Shown: positions 35,822-45,955 of the stretch, one piece after another
Numbering within the stretch: the first letter of the stretch is position 1
Layout: the number at the start of each line of letters is the position of its first letter
NCBI RefSeq assembly: GCF_018343515.1
Contig: NZ_JAGYPD010000008.1
Coordinates: forward strand, 116,001 to 180,000
DNA length: 64,000 nt
DNA from: Bacillus sp. FJAT-50079
GTDB taxonomy: Bacteria > Bacillota > Bacilli > Bacillales > Bacillaceae_C
Reading direction: 5' to 3'
Program-made: the position numbers and the translations under genes
Notes under the pieces: generated by a model
Told to the model about the DNA's origin: nothing
Database searches by the model: none
The model's input: only the letters and a program-made list of their open reading frames with translations

Positions 35822-36979
35822 TCACTTAACCTCAACCCATTTTCTCGTTTTAGCACTTTCAATAATTGCATCACACAGTAACACCTCTCTATATCCATGA
35901 TAAAATGAAGGAAAACGAGAATTAGGTTCTAACCCTTGTCGCTCACCCGATAAAATTTCTTGATAAACTTCCTTAAAGAGCTGTTTGGTTGTATCAGGGA
36001 AACCTTCATTATGTCCACCAGGATAAGAAACAATACTTCGCGTATCGTCACTGACTAATGCTGGATCGCGAAGAAGCATCTCATTTGCCTTCTCTCTATA
36101 TCCGATGAGAAGTTCATTTGGCCTTTCTGACTCCCATACTAGTGAAGACTTAGAGCCATTAATCTCAAACTGAACCCGGTTCTTTCTACCTGCTGCAACC
36201 TGATTGACCGTAAACACACCATGACCACCATCTTCAAAATGTAAAAGTACACTTGCGTAATCTTCTGTTTTAACTTGGACCTCCTCGTAATCACTTGATT
36301 CAATTAACTTACTAGACCACGTTTCAACTGGTTTTAATGGTTTCTTACGTGTTTTATGGAACGTAGCAAAATCAGCCATAACTTCAACAATTATCTTTTT
36401 AGAAATATATTCAATTAAATCTAGCCAGTGAGTACCGATATCGGCAACTGCTTTAGATTCTCCACTCAATTCTGGTTCTAAACGCCAACTATAATCTGTG
36501 TCAAAGAACAACCAGTCTTGTAAATATGAACCTTGTATCGCATTAATGATGCCGACATCTCCAGACTCCACTTTTATTCGTGATTCTCGAACCATTGGAT
36601 AATATCTGACATTAAAATTTACCGCATTAACTAAGCCAGTTTTATTAACAAGCTCCAGTAAATCCTCCGCTTCTTCCCTTGTCATGGTCAGTGGTTTTTC
36701 ACATACAACATGTTTTCCAGCCAGTAATGCTTCTTTCGCCATTTGATAGTGAAGATTATTCGGAGTACAAATATGAACTACTTCCACTTCATCGTCCTTT
36801 AGAAGGTCTCGGTAATCACCATAAGCTTTTTCAATCCTTAAGTGTTTGGCTTTTTCTTTTGCTGTCTCAATATTACTACCGGCAATAGCTACAACTTCAC
36901 CTAAATTTGTTCGGCGAATCGCCTCTACATGAATGGGCCCAATAAAGCCTGTCCCAATTACCCCCGCTTTGACTACCAT
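35822..36979 (-). CDS. Gfo/Idh/MocA-family NAD(P)-dependent sugar dehydrogenase
   Basis: A 385-residue protein. Rossmann start GVIGTGFIGPIHVEAIRR, catalytic EKP motif (HVVCEKPLTMT), and the C-terminal alpha/beta domain with DIGTHWLDLIEYI, whose His is the likely catalytic base. Members oxidise inositols, sugars or glycosides at a secondary hydroxyl. It is the first gene of a 9.7-kb operon with an RbsABC transporter, VOC protein, two-component pair and PfkB kinase, so it probably acts on the imported sugar. AAAGGAGG precedes the ATG. Confidence 0.9.
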   Translation of the reverse strand: MVVKAGVIGTGFIGPIHVEAIRRTNLGEVVAIAGSNIETAKEKAKHLRIEKAYGDYRDLLKDDEVEVVHICTPNNLHYQMAKEALLAGKHVVCEKPLTMTREEAEDLLELVNKTGLVNAVNFNVRYYPMVRESRIKVESGDVGIINAIQGSYLQDWLFFDTDYSWRLEPELSGESKAVADIGTHWLDLIEYISKKIIVEVMADFATFHKTRKKPLKPVETWSSKLIESSDYEEVQVKTEDYASVLLHFEDGGHGVFTVNQVAAGRKNRVQFEINGSKSSLVWESERPNELLIGYREKANEMLLRDPALVSDDTRSIVSYPGGHNEGFPDTTKQLFKEVYQEILSGERQGLEPNSRFPSFYHGYREVLLCDAIIESAKTRKWVEVK

Positions 36980-37126
36980 TTTTTGAATCCTCCTTTAATT
37001 TAATTGTTTTTATTTTGTAAATAATGCAAAGATGAGAGGGCGATTATCCACTGATGCATATAACGTATCTGCTACCATCTCTCTTATCCATATCTTCACT
37101 TCAATGTTAGCACTTTCATTTTTATT

Positions 37127-37157
37127 GTTAATCAACGATTCTCTAAAATTGATTAAC
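37127..37157. promoter_or_regulatory. Perfect 9-bp inverted repeat, candidate operator
   Basis: GTTAATCAA at 37127-37135 and TTGATTAAC at 37149-37157, spacer 13 bases, about 150 bases upstream of the Gfo/Idh start codon. It could be the binding site of the operon's YesN-type regulator or of another repressor. Confidence 0.5.
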
Positions 37158-37204
37158 TATTCTTTAATTATCATGTTAACCTTTCATAAAGGAACTGAAT
37201 ATTT

Positions 37205-37270
37205 AAAAAAGGAACATCTCCCATGTATGATGAAGGTGCGAACCATCAAATGCATGAAGAGGTGTTCCTT
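37205..37270 (-). terminator. Long hairpin terminator left of the debris region
   Basis: AAGGAACA-CTC-CATG arms (37209-37225 with 37253-37270) plus an inner TGAT..GGT/ACC-ATCA stem. On the minus strand the hairpin ends in GTTCCTTTTTT. It would terminate leftward transcription coming from the aldolase remnant 24 bases upstream. Confidence 0.75.
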
Positions 37271-37293
37271 ATGAATAGTTAAATCCTTATGTC

Positions 37294-37512
37294 CTATACA
37301 AACTGCGGCACGACTTTTCCTTCACTTCCTACCATTCTAATTTTAGACTTTGCCATCTCTTTAGCAGCATCTTTTGCCTTTTGCAAGTAAGCGCGAGGAT
37401 CAAGACTTTCTGGTTCTTCTTCAAAATGCTTACGAATAGCTTCAGAATAGGCATTTTTCAGCTCTGTTGATACATTCACTTTTGTCATTCCATGCCGTGC
37501 CTTATATATCAA
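37294..37512 (-). pseudogene. 3' fragment of a class II fructose/tagatose-bisphosphate aldolase
   Basis: Only the last ~65 residues of the enzyme remain: HGMTKVNVSTELKNAY followed by AIRKHFEEEP and LDPRAYLQKAKDA. This corresponds to the family's C-terminal (HG)xxKxNVxTE block and terminal helices. The TIM-barrel with zinc histidines and catalytic Asp is missing. No continuation was found to the right of 37512, so it is a deletion remnant rather than a frameshift. It ends at the hairpin terminator 37205-37270, which fits the tail of a lost sugar operon. Confidence 0.75.
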
Positions 37513-37585
37513 GGGATAAGCAGATTATTACGTCATTCCGATTATACCTCCTAACATGTTCGTATATATAATTTGTGTCAGTTTT

Positions 37586-37840
37586 CTATAACCGAAAAAT
37601 CCTATCGATCTCGGCACGGAGTTCCTTAAAAATAAAAGATTGTGCTATTTCGCCCTTTTTAAAAGTAGAATAATGATGGATGTTATTTTCTTCAAATTGA
37701 TAAATCGTTACTTCATGATTGTCTGGATTGACGATCCAATACTCGTTCACGCCGCAAGACATATATAAATCAAGTTTTTTTATTAAGTCTTTTCTTTGTG
37801 TACTTTTCGATAGCACTTCCACAACAAGATTTGGGACACC
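37586..37840 (-). pseudogene. 3' fragment of a Uma2-family (DUF820) putative endonuclease gene
   Basis: About 84 codons survive, from GVPNLVVEVLSKST through RRDLI-like RKDLIKKLDLYMSCGVNEYW and IVNPDNHEV to the C-terminus. Uma2 proteins are usually near 185-190 residues; the first half, with the GPDR-type strand, is gone, and a stop (TAA) lies immediately upstream of GVPN at 37841. The PD-type catalytic Asp in PDLVVEI is Asn here. It is probably non-functional. Confidence 0.75.
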
Positions 37841-38122
37841 TTATTATATATTTATTCGTTTACTTTTTCTAGCGATCATGAAATGAACATTGTTTACATT
37901 TTAAGCTGAAAATGAACTAGGCATTAACTCCTTCAGATTTATCGTCGATATGATTAACAATTTCAGTGTTTTATCCATCCATGCCGAAAAGCTGGATTTT
38001 CAATTCCATTTAAAAAGCTTATTTCATCTTCGTCTTGTTTCACAAGGTTCTTAGAAAAAACATTTCTACTATTGCAGTTATCCCATATACATAAAAGTAA
38101 AACACTACTGGAGTAGATATCA
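37841..38122. other. Debris region between Uma2 fragment and MFS gene
   Basis: About 280 bases, A/T-rich. A minus-strand frame ends near 37963 with DEISFLNGIENPAFRHGW, which reads like the tail of a protein but was not recognised. Nothing else could be supported. Confidence 0.4.
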
Positions 38123-39385
38123 TTGGACAAACAAAATAGCCGATTTAGATGGATTGTATTTGCTGCTGTCACGTTTACTTATTTATTAATGTCAAGTCAG
38201 CGAACGGCTCCGGGCTTGATTACAGATCAGTTAATGAAGGATTTTGCTGTAACGGCATCAACGATTGGGCTCCTGGCAAGCATACAATTTTTTGTTTATA
38301 CCGGTTTGCAAATTCCAATGGGGATTTTAGCCGATCGTTTTGGTCCCAATTTTTTTCTAATTATTGGGGCTCTCCTGACAGGGATCGGTACAATAATTTA
38401 TAGTCTTGGTACGCATGAATTTGTCCTGTTTTTCGCAAGAATATTAACAGGGATCGGAGATGCAACAATCTGGGTAAATATGGTATTAATTTTGAGCCAA
38501 TGGTTTAGTGCAAAGGAATTTGTAAAATTAATTGGTTGGGCTGGAATGACAGGGAGCCTTGGTTTCGTTTTGGCGACCGTCCCTTTTTCCTTGTGGATTG
38601 ACCTTCTCGGCTGGAGAACAGCATTTTTTACAGCAGGGCTGTTAATATGCTTATTTGGGATGATTCTTTACTTTGTACTTGTAAAAAAGCCGAAGCAATT
38701 GGTATTTGTAAAAAATGAAGTACAACCCGAAAAAACAATAGTTTTACTGAAAAGAATTTGTTCGAGTTGGCAAGCATGGTCTTTATTCTTTTGTCACTTT
38801 GGAATGGTCGGTGCGTATGTTGGATTTATTGGTTCGTGGGCTGTGCCTTATGGGATGAATGTGTTTGGGATGGAGCGCTCAGATGCAAGCCAGCTTATCA
38901 TGATTGGTCTTATTGGAGCAATTATTGGTGCACCGCTATCCAGCTGGATTTCAATTCGGTTAGAAATGGTGAAACGACTATATGTTATCGTTCATATAAC
39001 TATGTTATTAAGCTGGTCTGCCTTTCTGATTTTTTATGGGAAGCCGCCGATTTTCATCGTTATAACACTTTTCTTTATGATTGGTCTTTGTTATGGAGCA
39101 TGTATGTTAACCTTTACCCTCATCCGTCAATCCTATCCTCTATCAGAATCCGGCCTTGTTTCCGGGTTTGCGAATACAGGTGGATTTTTGAGTGCTGTAT
39201 TGCTTCCTAGCATTTTCGGACGTATATTGGACCATTTTCAAGCTTCTGGAAATATAAGTGCTGGCTACTACTACGGTTTCATCATTCCAGTAATTTTTTC
39301 AATCATTGGTTTGATGGGAGTACTTAGTATTAAGGAAAAAGGGCGATCAGATACCAGAAAGCCGATATCTGATTATAGTAAATAG
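38123..39385 (+). CDS. Major facilitator superfamily transporter
   Basis: A 420-residue, 12-TM transporter. The MFS motif A region reads GILADRFGPNF between TM2 and TM3, and the N-terminal half has LITDQLMKDFAVTASTIG as in the ACS/OFA-like families. The start is a TTG (38123) with a GGAG eleven bases upstream. This is a weak site, and no nearby ATG is better. It stands alone between gene debris on the left and a repeat scar on the right, so it may be a relic of an inserted segment. The substrate is unknown. Confidence 0.85.
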   Translation: MDKQNSRFRWIVFAAVTFTYLLMSSQRTAPGLITDQLMKDFAVTASTIGLLASIQFFVYTGLQIPMGILADRFGPNFFLIIGALLTGIGTIIYSLGTHEFVLFFARILTGIGDATIWVNMVLILSQWFSAKEFVKLIGWAGMTGSLGFVLATVPFSLWIDLLGWRTAFFTAGLLICLFGMILYFVLVKKPKQLVFVKNEVQPEKTIVLLKRICSSWQAWSLFFCHFGMVGAYVGFIGSWAVPYGMNVFGMERSDASQLIMIGLIGAIIGAPLSSWISIRLEMVKRLYVIVHITMLLSWSAFLIFYGKPPIFIVITLFFMIGLCYGACMLTFTLIRQSYPLSESGLVSGFANTGGFLSAVLLPSIFGRILDHFQASGNISAGYYYGFIIPVIFSIIGLMGVLSIKEKGRSDTRKPISDYSK

Positions 39386-40086
39386 GTGGCTGGGGATATT
39401 AATTTTCCCGAGAGGTGAAGATCATTCATCTTCATTTTAGCAAGAGGTGGCATCCCCGGAATGCAATAGTTAGCCACAAATAAGATCACTCTTAATGATT
39501 CGTTTATCATCAGATATTTAGATATGACTTTCTATCAAGAACAACATATAACATAGCAAGTATTATTTCCAATCACCGTTCTGGAAGGAGTGATCTTTTA
39601 TTTTTTTTACTCCGCAATCTGTACAGCTTTTTAATATAAATCTACATATCTAATGTAACGAATAAAAAGAAGCTCCTTATAAGTTTAATTAACTTATAAG
39701 AAGCCTCGAATAAAATCCTCAATGTTAGCAAACCACTCTCATCTCATCTCGCTTACAACCCATTTATACCAAGGGTTGGATGCACGGCCACGCGTAAGGT
39801 GAGAGTGTGTAATATGCTTCATTCCATGTGCTAAAATTACGGTTCATCGATGTTTTACTAATTTTTGTCTGTAACATCTTTAACGAGAAATTATCGTTTT
39901 TCATTGGATTGCGTTAGCAAAAAGTTAGCATTTTCAAAGAGACAGTCTGTATAATAATGTTTCAAAGGTAGCTCTTGGTATCAACAATTTACATTTTCTA
40001 GCATCTGATTAATTCACTATATTCTTTTCTATAACTTCAATGCTTATTTTTTTCAAATGATAGATTATTTACTGTTCCATTTTTTC
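39386..40086. other. 701-base non-coding region with repeat scar
   Basis: Holds a GGGGAT/ATCCCC hairpin soon after the MFS stop (about 39392-39460), the integrase-arm-like repeat at 39676-39790, and two close copies of GTTAGCA at about 39913-39930 (GCGTTAGCAAAAAGTTAGCA), a type of motif often seen near attachment sites. The last 130 bases before the HAD stop show nothing recognisable. Confidence 0.6.
39676..39790. repeat. Integrase-arm-like repeat, copy 1
   Basis: Begins with a hairpin (CTTATAAGTT-taatt-AACTTATAAG, 39676-39700), then AAATCCTCAATGTTAGCAAA, ACTCTCATCT, CTTACAAC and ACCAAGGGTTGGA. The second part aligns closely, base for base with short gaps, to the sequence at 45869-45955 that directly follows an integrase 3' end. 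It is therefore interpreted as the scar of a lost integrative element. Confidence 0.65.
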
Positions 40087-40935
40087 TTAGATCAAACCGT
40101 TTAATGTAAAGCTCTTAAATACTCCGTCTTCTTCTGCCTTAGAGGTGATCTCTTTAGAAACTTCTTTTAATTCTTCAGAGGCATTTTCCATTGCAACACC
40201 ATATGCAACAGCTTCAAACATTTTTATATCATTATTTCCATCACCATATGCCATAGTATTAGTTTTATCCACATCTAGGTATTGAAGAACGAACTCTATC
40301 GCAGTCAATTTGTTCACATCTTTCAAAGCTATTTCTCCACTTTCCGAACCAAATTGACGAACAGTTGTACGATATATTTCAAACTTGTTTTTAAACCTGC
40401 TGTCTATTTGTACAAAAGGATGATCTTGATTACTAATAAATGAAATCTTATTAACTTTACTATAATCAATTTTTTGGGTTTTATACTTATCTATTAATTC
40501 ATAAAACCAATTAAACTCCGCATCAGCATTTACATATGCTTCACTATTAATAGGATAGCCTTCAGTAACACGTGTTCGTATAGCCTCGATACAATTATCA
40601 CTACCAAATAGACCTTCATTTGATTCTATATAATAACCAATTTTATTCTTATCAAAATAATCAATAATTTCTAGAACAGAATCTTTAGCCATCGTTTGAT
40701 AATGAACGACTTTGCCACCTATCTCTATATATCCTCCTCCAGCACCAATCACTCCATCAAAACCTATCGATATGATATCATCCACTATTTCAGGTTTTGA
40801 TCGACCTGTACAAAGATAAATTTGATGACCATTTTTTCTAGCTATACGGATAGCTTTTTGGGCAGTGGCAGGAACTTCTCCATTTGGGGTACACAATGTA
40901 CCATCAATATCCATGAAAATAATCTTCTTATTCAC
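40087..40935 (-). CDS. Cof-type HAD-IIB phosphatase
   Basis: A 282-residue HAD hydrolase: motif I FMDIDGTLC (nucleophile and acid Asp), motif II LCTGR, motif III Lys (KDVNKLTA), motif IV YGDGNNDIKMF, with a C2B cap between II and III. Relatives dephosphorylate sugar phosphates or other small phosphates. It is the last gene after the 6-phospho-beta-glucosidase (49 bases), so it may relieve sugar-phosphate build-up from beta-glucoside uptake. The substrate is unknown. Confidence 0.88.
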   Translation of the reverse strand: MNKKIIFMDIDGTLCTPNGEVPATAQKAIRIARKNGHQIYLCTGRSKPEIVDDIISIGFDGVIGAGGGYIEIGGKVVHYQTMAKDSVLEIIDYFDKNKIGYYIESNEGLFGSDNCIEAIRTRVTEGYPINSEAYVNADAEFNWFYELIDKYKTQKIDYSKVNKISFISNQDHPFVQIDSRFKNKFEIYRTTVRQFGSESGEIALKDVNKLTAIEFVLQYLDVDKTNTMAYGDGNNDIKMFEAVAYGVAMENASEELKEVSKEITSKAEEDGVFKSFTLNGLI

Positions 40936-40983
40936 ACTTTCACTCCTAAATAAATAAAAGGGGGAATTCCCCCTTTTAATAAA

Positions 40984-42480
<1,497 letters not shown>

Positions 42481-42519
42481 TTATTGTATATATAAAATCC
42501 CAATTATTTATAGGGAGTT

Positions 42520-44421
42520 TTATCTAATTAACATGAATAACTTACTTTCACAAGCTTTTGCTTGTTGATCATTAGTAGAAATTACATCTAAATACTGTGC
42601 TATATTCGTAACAACAATTGGAGATATTAATGAAACGTCCTCTTGTTTTAACAGTTCTATATCAAAGGATAACAGCTTGTCCCCAACATGGAATTCTTCG
42701 CCTTCTCTTACTAATAATTTAAATCCTTTGCCATTTAAAGAAACTGTTTCTAATCCAACATGAATTAATAATTCAACTCCATCATCAGAAACAATGCCTA
42801 TGGCATGGTTCGTCGGAGTAGACATGATTACTTTTCCTGGAAAAGGAGCATATACAATCCCTTCCTCGGGTATAATTGCTACGCCTTTTCCGACAAGTTC
42901 TTTGGAAAATGTAGAATCAGGAACTTCTTTTAATGGAATTACTTTACCTGTTAAAGGTGAGGATACATCAATAGGTGCATTTGGATTTTCTTTTATAGCA
43001 TTAGATACATTATCATCTATTACTGGTTTTGCATTTTTTCCCTCCACTATTTCTTCAGTTGCTTTTGCTGTTTCTTCTTTAAAGCCTAATAGTAAAGTTA
43101 CAATCATTGCGACTAGGAAGCTAGAAGCAACCCCGATAGAGGCATACAATAAATTATTTGTATCTTTTATTATATAAGTTGGAATAGCCATAATTCCTGG
43201 AACAGTAAATGCAGTTGCTTTTACAGCGAAGAAACCAAAAATAGCACCTCCAACAGCACCGCCTACTAAACTTGCATAAAAAGGTTTCTTTAACTTCATG
43301 GTAACTCCATATATAGTAGGTTCCGTAATACCAAAAACGGCTGGTATAAATGTGGAGATAGATAATTGTTTCATTTTCTTATCCTTTGTCTTAATGAACA
43401 CGCCTAAAGTAGCACCAGCTTGGGCTAAATTCGCGACAAGATTCATTGGCAAAAGCATGATATCATAGCCATATTTATCAAAGGCGGCAAAAGCACCTGG
43501 GAAAAACGCATAGTGCATACCTGTGATAACGATAAGTGGCATAAGACCCCCTAATAACAAACCTGCAATAGGACCTGCAACGGAGAATAGACCAGTAAAG
43601 AATGTATCTAGATAAATACCAACATATCTACCTAACGGTGCAATAAGACCTAGAGTTAATGGCGCGGTTATGACCAAACTTAAAACCGGTAGGAAAATAA
43701 TACGTAATGATTTAGGGATTATCTTATCAAGTTGTTTATATACATAACTTAATAGTAATACACCTAAAATAATCGGAATAACGGACGAAGCATAACTGTT
43801 CATAGGTATCGGAAGCCCTAAAAACTTTAATGAAATAACTTCCCCACTATTGGCATATGTCATGATTTGCGGATACATTAAAACCCCTGCAAGCGCAATG
43901 GCTAAAGATGAATCTGTGTTAAATTTTCTAGCTGCTGAAAAAGCTAATAGAAAAGGTAAGAAGTGAAACGGTGCATCAGAGATAAACGTCAAAATCTCGT
44001 AGTTAGAACCCTTATCAGAGAGGAGATTAAAAGTTACGAGTAAAGCTAAAATTCCCTTAAGTAATCCTCCTCCTACAATCGCAGGCAATACGGGCGTAAA
44101 AATTCCTGAAATAACATCAAAAACATACTCAACTACATTTAACTTCTGTTTAGGGGTACCCTTGTTCACAGTTTTCTCATCTAATAATTTATTAACTTCC
44201 GCATATAGATCAGCAACATTACTCCCTATAATCACTTGAAACTGCCCACTTTTATATTGCGCTCCAAGAACGCCTTCCAATAATTTGATTTTATCTATGT
44301 TTATTTTGTCTTTATTTTCTACATTGAATCGTAAACGTGTTATACAATGCCAACTTTGATGAATATTCCCATTTCCCCCCATTTCTTTAATGATTGCTTC
44401 AGCCAGCTTTTTATTCCCCAT
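42520..44421 (-). CDS. bglP: PTS beta-glucoside-specific EIIBCA
   Basis: About 633 residues in IIB-IIC-IIA order. IIB: HQSWHCITRLRFNV with the phospho-Cys. IIC: ten or so TM segments (~100-450) with GITEPTIYGVTMKLKKPF. IIA: VELLIHVGLETVSLNGKGF with the phospho-His. It imports and phosphorylates aryl-beta-glucosides or cellobiose-like sugars. ATG 44421 has AAGGGAAG upstream. Its leader, 44446-44524, carries a terminator overlapped by an antiterminator target, so expression needs the adjacent BglG/LicT-type protein. Confidence 0.93.
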   Translation of the reverse strand: MGNKKLAEAIIKEMGGNGNIHQSWHCITRLRFNVENKDKINIDKIKLLEGVLGAQYKSGQFQVIIGSNVADLYAEVNKLLDEKTVNKGTPKQKLNVVEYVFDVISGIFTPVLPAIVGGGLLKGILALLVTFNLLSDKGSNYEILTFISDAPFHFLPFLLAFSAARKFNTDSSLAIALAGVLMYPQIMTYANSGEVISLKFLGLPIPMNSYASSVIPIILGVLLLSYVYKQLDKIIPKSLRIIFLPVLSLVITAPLTLGLIAPLGRYVGIYLDTFFTGLFSVAGPIAGLLLGGLMPLIVITGMHYAFFPGAFAAFDKYGYDIMLLPMNLVANLAQAGATLGVFIKTKDKKMKQLSISTFIPAVFGITEPTIYGVTMKLKKPFYASLVGGAVGGAIFGFFAVKATAFTVPGIMAIPTYIIKDTNNLLYASIGVASSFLVAMIVTLLLGFKEETAKATEEIVEGKNAKPVIDDNVSNAIKENPNAPIDVSSPLTGKVIPLKEVPDSTFSKELVGKGVAIIPEEGIVYAPFPGKVIMSTPTNHAIGIVSDDGVELLIHVGLETVSLNGKGFKLLVREGEEFHVGDKLLSFDIELLKQEDVSLISPIVVTNIAQYLDVISTNDQQAKACESKLFMLIR

Positions 44422-44445
44422 ATTCTTCCCTTCTTTCCTTTTTTG

Positions 44446-44524
44446 TAAAAAAAAACCTAAGCAATGTTTACACAGTATTCTGTGCAAACTCTGCTTAGGT
44501 TAATGCCTTGTAAAAGTAACACCC
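44446..44524 (-). promoter_or_regulatory. RAT antiterminator target and overlapping terminator before bglP
   Basis: On the minus strand the RAT-like sequence at 44524-44493 begins GGGTGTTACTTTTAC and continues AAGGCATTAACC. It overlaps the 5' arm of a terminator: AACCTAAGCA pairs with TGCTTAGGTT (44501-44492 with 44463-44454), with an inner CACAG/CTGTG stem, then a run of nine T. The exclusive folding of the two is the standard BglG/LicT switch. Confidence 0.9.
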
Positions 44525-44539
44525 CTAAATGAGAAGTTA

Positions 44540-45385
44540 TTATAATCTTTTTTTATTTTCTTTTGTTAATTTTTCTATATGAATAATTAAATAAGTGACT
44601 TCATCCTCTGTAATCTGCCACTGAAATTCTTTTTTAATCATTTCTTTAATTATTAAAGCACAAGCATAGCTTTTCATATACTGCTTTTGAATGATTTCCT
44701 TAAATTGTTCATCCATCTGACTATCGGTCCGTTTTTTGATTTTCTGACGGGCAATGAAATAACGTAGATGGGTTATAAATCTCGAGTAATTAATTGTTGT
44801 TTTGTCTAACTCTCTATCAAATAAATGTTGAATAATATTAATGATATTTTTGATTAGCCTAGTAATAAGAATAGTATCTTCCATCGAGTTACTATCTGTT
44901 TGTGCATTAACAAAATGTAAAGCTATAAAAGAAGCCTCCATTTCTGGAAGTGTTATTCCCAGATCCTCTTTTATGATTTCCAAAGCCATCTTCCCTATTT
45001 TATGTTCTGCATAATATAAATAAGGAACTTCCCATTGTAGTGGATTATCTTTAATTAAATCATCGTCTCTATCGATTGCGAATTGTATATGATCCGCTAA
45101 CGCAAGCAGTATTGAATGATTTAATTTACTTTTTATCTTCTGTTCACCTAGACTAACTATTTTTTCCGTTACTGTTAGTACCTCTGTGGAAATATTTTCC
45201 AACAGTTTACTGGTTTCCATACTTTCCTTAGGATGAAAGACCTTCTGTGCTTTACTTGGGTCTATTGGGTCACCCTTCTTTTTTTTAAAACCAAGACCAT
45301 TCCCAAATAAAATTAGTTCTTCATTTGTTTCTTCTGATTTTGCTAATATGATATTGTTGTTTAATGATTTTATTAACGTAAGCAT
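44540..45385 (-). CDS. BglG/LicT-family transcriptional antiterminator
   Basis: About 281 residues: an N-terminal CAT RNA-binding domain (SLNNNIILAKSEETNEELIL, FGNGLGFKKKKGD) and two PRDs with the phosphorylatable His positions (LADHIQFAIDRD, ASFIALHFVNAQ, THLRYFIARQ, YLIIHIEKL). When unphosphorylated by the PTS it binds RAT RNA and prevents termination. ATG 45385 is preferred: AGGGGTGAG is six bases away, and LicT-like N-termini begin here. The frame runs further up to 45508 without support. A second RAT/terminator lies upstream of this gene, so it controls its own expression. Confidence 0.92.
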   Translation of the reverse strand: MLTLIKSLNNNIILAKSEETNEELILFGNGLGFKKKKGDPIDPSKAQKVFHPKESMETSKLLENISTEVLTVTEKIVSLGEQKIKSKLNHSILLALADHIQFAIDRDDDLIKDNPLQWEVPYLYYAEHKIGKMALEIIKEDLGITLPEMEASFIALHFVNAQTDSNSMEDTILITRLIKNIINIIQHLFDRELDKTTINYSRFITHLRYFIARQKIKKRTDSQMDEQFKEIIQKQYMKSYACALIIKEMIKKEFQWQITEDEVTYLIIHIEKLTKENKKRL

Positions 45386-45411
45386 ATTCATCTCACCCCT
45401 AAAAAACCCAT

Positions 45412-45511
45412 AAAAAAACACCAATATCAAAAAATAACAATAAAAATAGAGTAAGCTCTTATTTTTTGTTACAATTGACTTGGTGGTGCCTGATCGTATC
45501 AGTAACACTCC
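45412..45511 (-). promoter_or_regulatory. RAT antiterminator target and terminator before bglG
   Basis: Minus strand 45511-45482 reads GGAGTGTTACTGATACGATC then AGGCACCACC, a close match to LicT-type RAT. Its 3' part (CACCAA) pairs with TTGGTG at 45424-45419, followed by seven T, as a terminator with a long A/U inner stem. So the regulator's own message is antiterminated too. Confidence 0.85.
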
Positions 45512-45525
45512 TGTATCTACTTAAT

Positions 45526-45553
45526 ACTTTACATTAATATTTAAGTTTGTCAA
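45526..45553 (-). promoter_or_regulatory. SigA-type promoter of the bgl operon
   Basis: Minus strand TTGACA (45553-45548), a 16-base spacer, and TAAAGT (45531-45526). The predicted start lies just before the RAT at 45511, as required for a leader that begins with the antiterminator. Confidence 0.65.
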
Positions 45554-45715
45554 CCCACATACTTCTTTTTTTTCAAGGGAGTAATAAAACAGTAGTTGAT
45601 ATTAAGGCACTTTTATTTACATATCGGAAAAAGATAGATCGATTTTATAGCTTACGTAAGAGTGATTACAAATATATAGTTAAGCAAATGATTTGAAACC
45701 GTGAATAATTTGTGA

Positions 45716-45859
45716 CTTGCAGAGGCTGTGGTCTCACTCGAACAAATCATGGACCGACTTGGTCATAATGATGATCAAATAACTAAAAATGTGTACCTTC
45801 ACGCCACGCAAAAATTGAAAAAAGAAGTCTCCCAAAAGTTCAGTGAACTTACGGGATGA
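45716..45859 (+). pseudogene. 3' remnant of a phage-type tyrosine recombinase (integrase)
   Basis: Forty-seven codons and a stop: LAEAVVSLEQIMDRLGH, then NDDQITKNVYLHATQKLKK and ending SQKFSELTG. This is the extreme C-terminus of phage-type integrases, with the box II His of LGH and the nucleophile Tyr of the VYLH segment. An in-frame TGA lies directly before it, and the Arg/Lys box I region is absent, so it is dead. It is followed ten bases later by an arm repeat also found at 39.7 and 55.8 kb. Confidence 0.88.
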
Positions 45860-45868
45860 CACAATTAT

Positions 45869-45955
45869 TATCCTCGATGTTAGCAAAACACTCTCATCTT
45901 ACTTACAAACTCATTCATATCAAGGGTTGGAGGGATATTAATATATCATGCCTCC
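45869..45955. repeat. Integrase-arm repeat, copy 2 (attached to the integrase remnant)
   Basis: TTATCCTCGATGTTAGCAAA, ACTCTCATCTTACTTACAAA, ATATCAAGGGTTGGA and finally ATATCATGCCTCCGC. It lies right after the integrase stop, the normal place of an attachment region. Copies 1 and 3 share the blocks TTAGCA, TTACAAAC-like and ATATCAAGG in the same order and spacing. Confidence 0.7.

Larger units (their letters stand above)
36980..37293. other. Promoter region of the Gfo/Idh operon
   Basis: 314 bases without a gene. It holds the inverted repeat at 37127-37157, the terminator hairpin at 37205-37270 that ends the debris region to the right, and A/T-rich sequence in which no convincing -35/-10 pair or cre site was found. 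Confidence 0.6.

Noticed and set aside
37223..37282. Short plus-strand frame starting MYDEGANHQ with a weak binding site
   Set aside because: It coincides fully with the two arms of the long hairpin that acts as a leftward terminator, so the reading frame is most likely a by-product of the inverted repeat.
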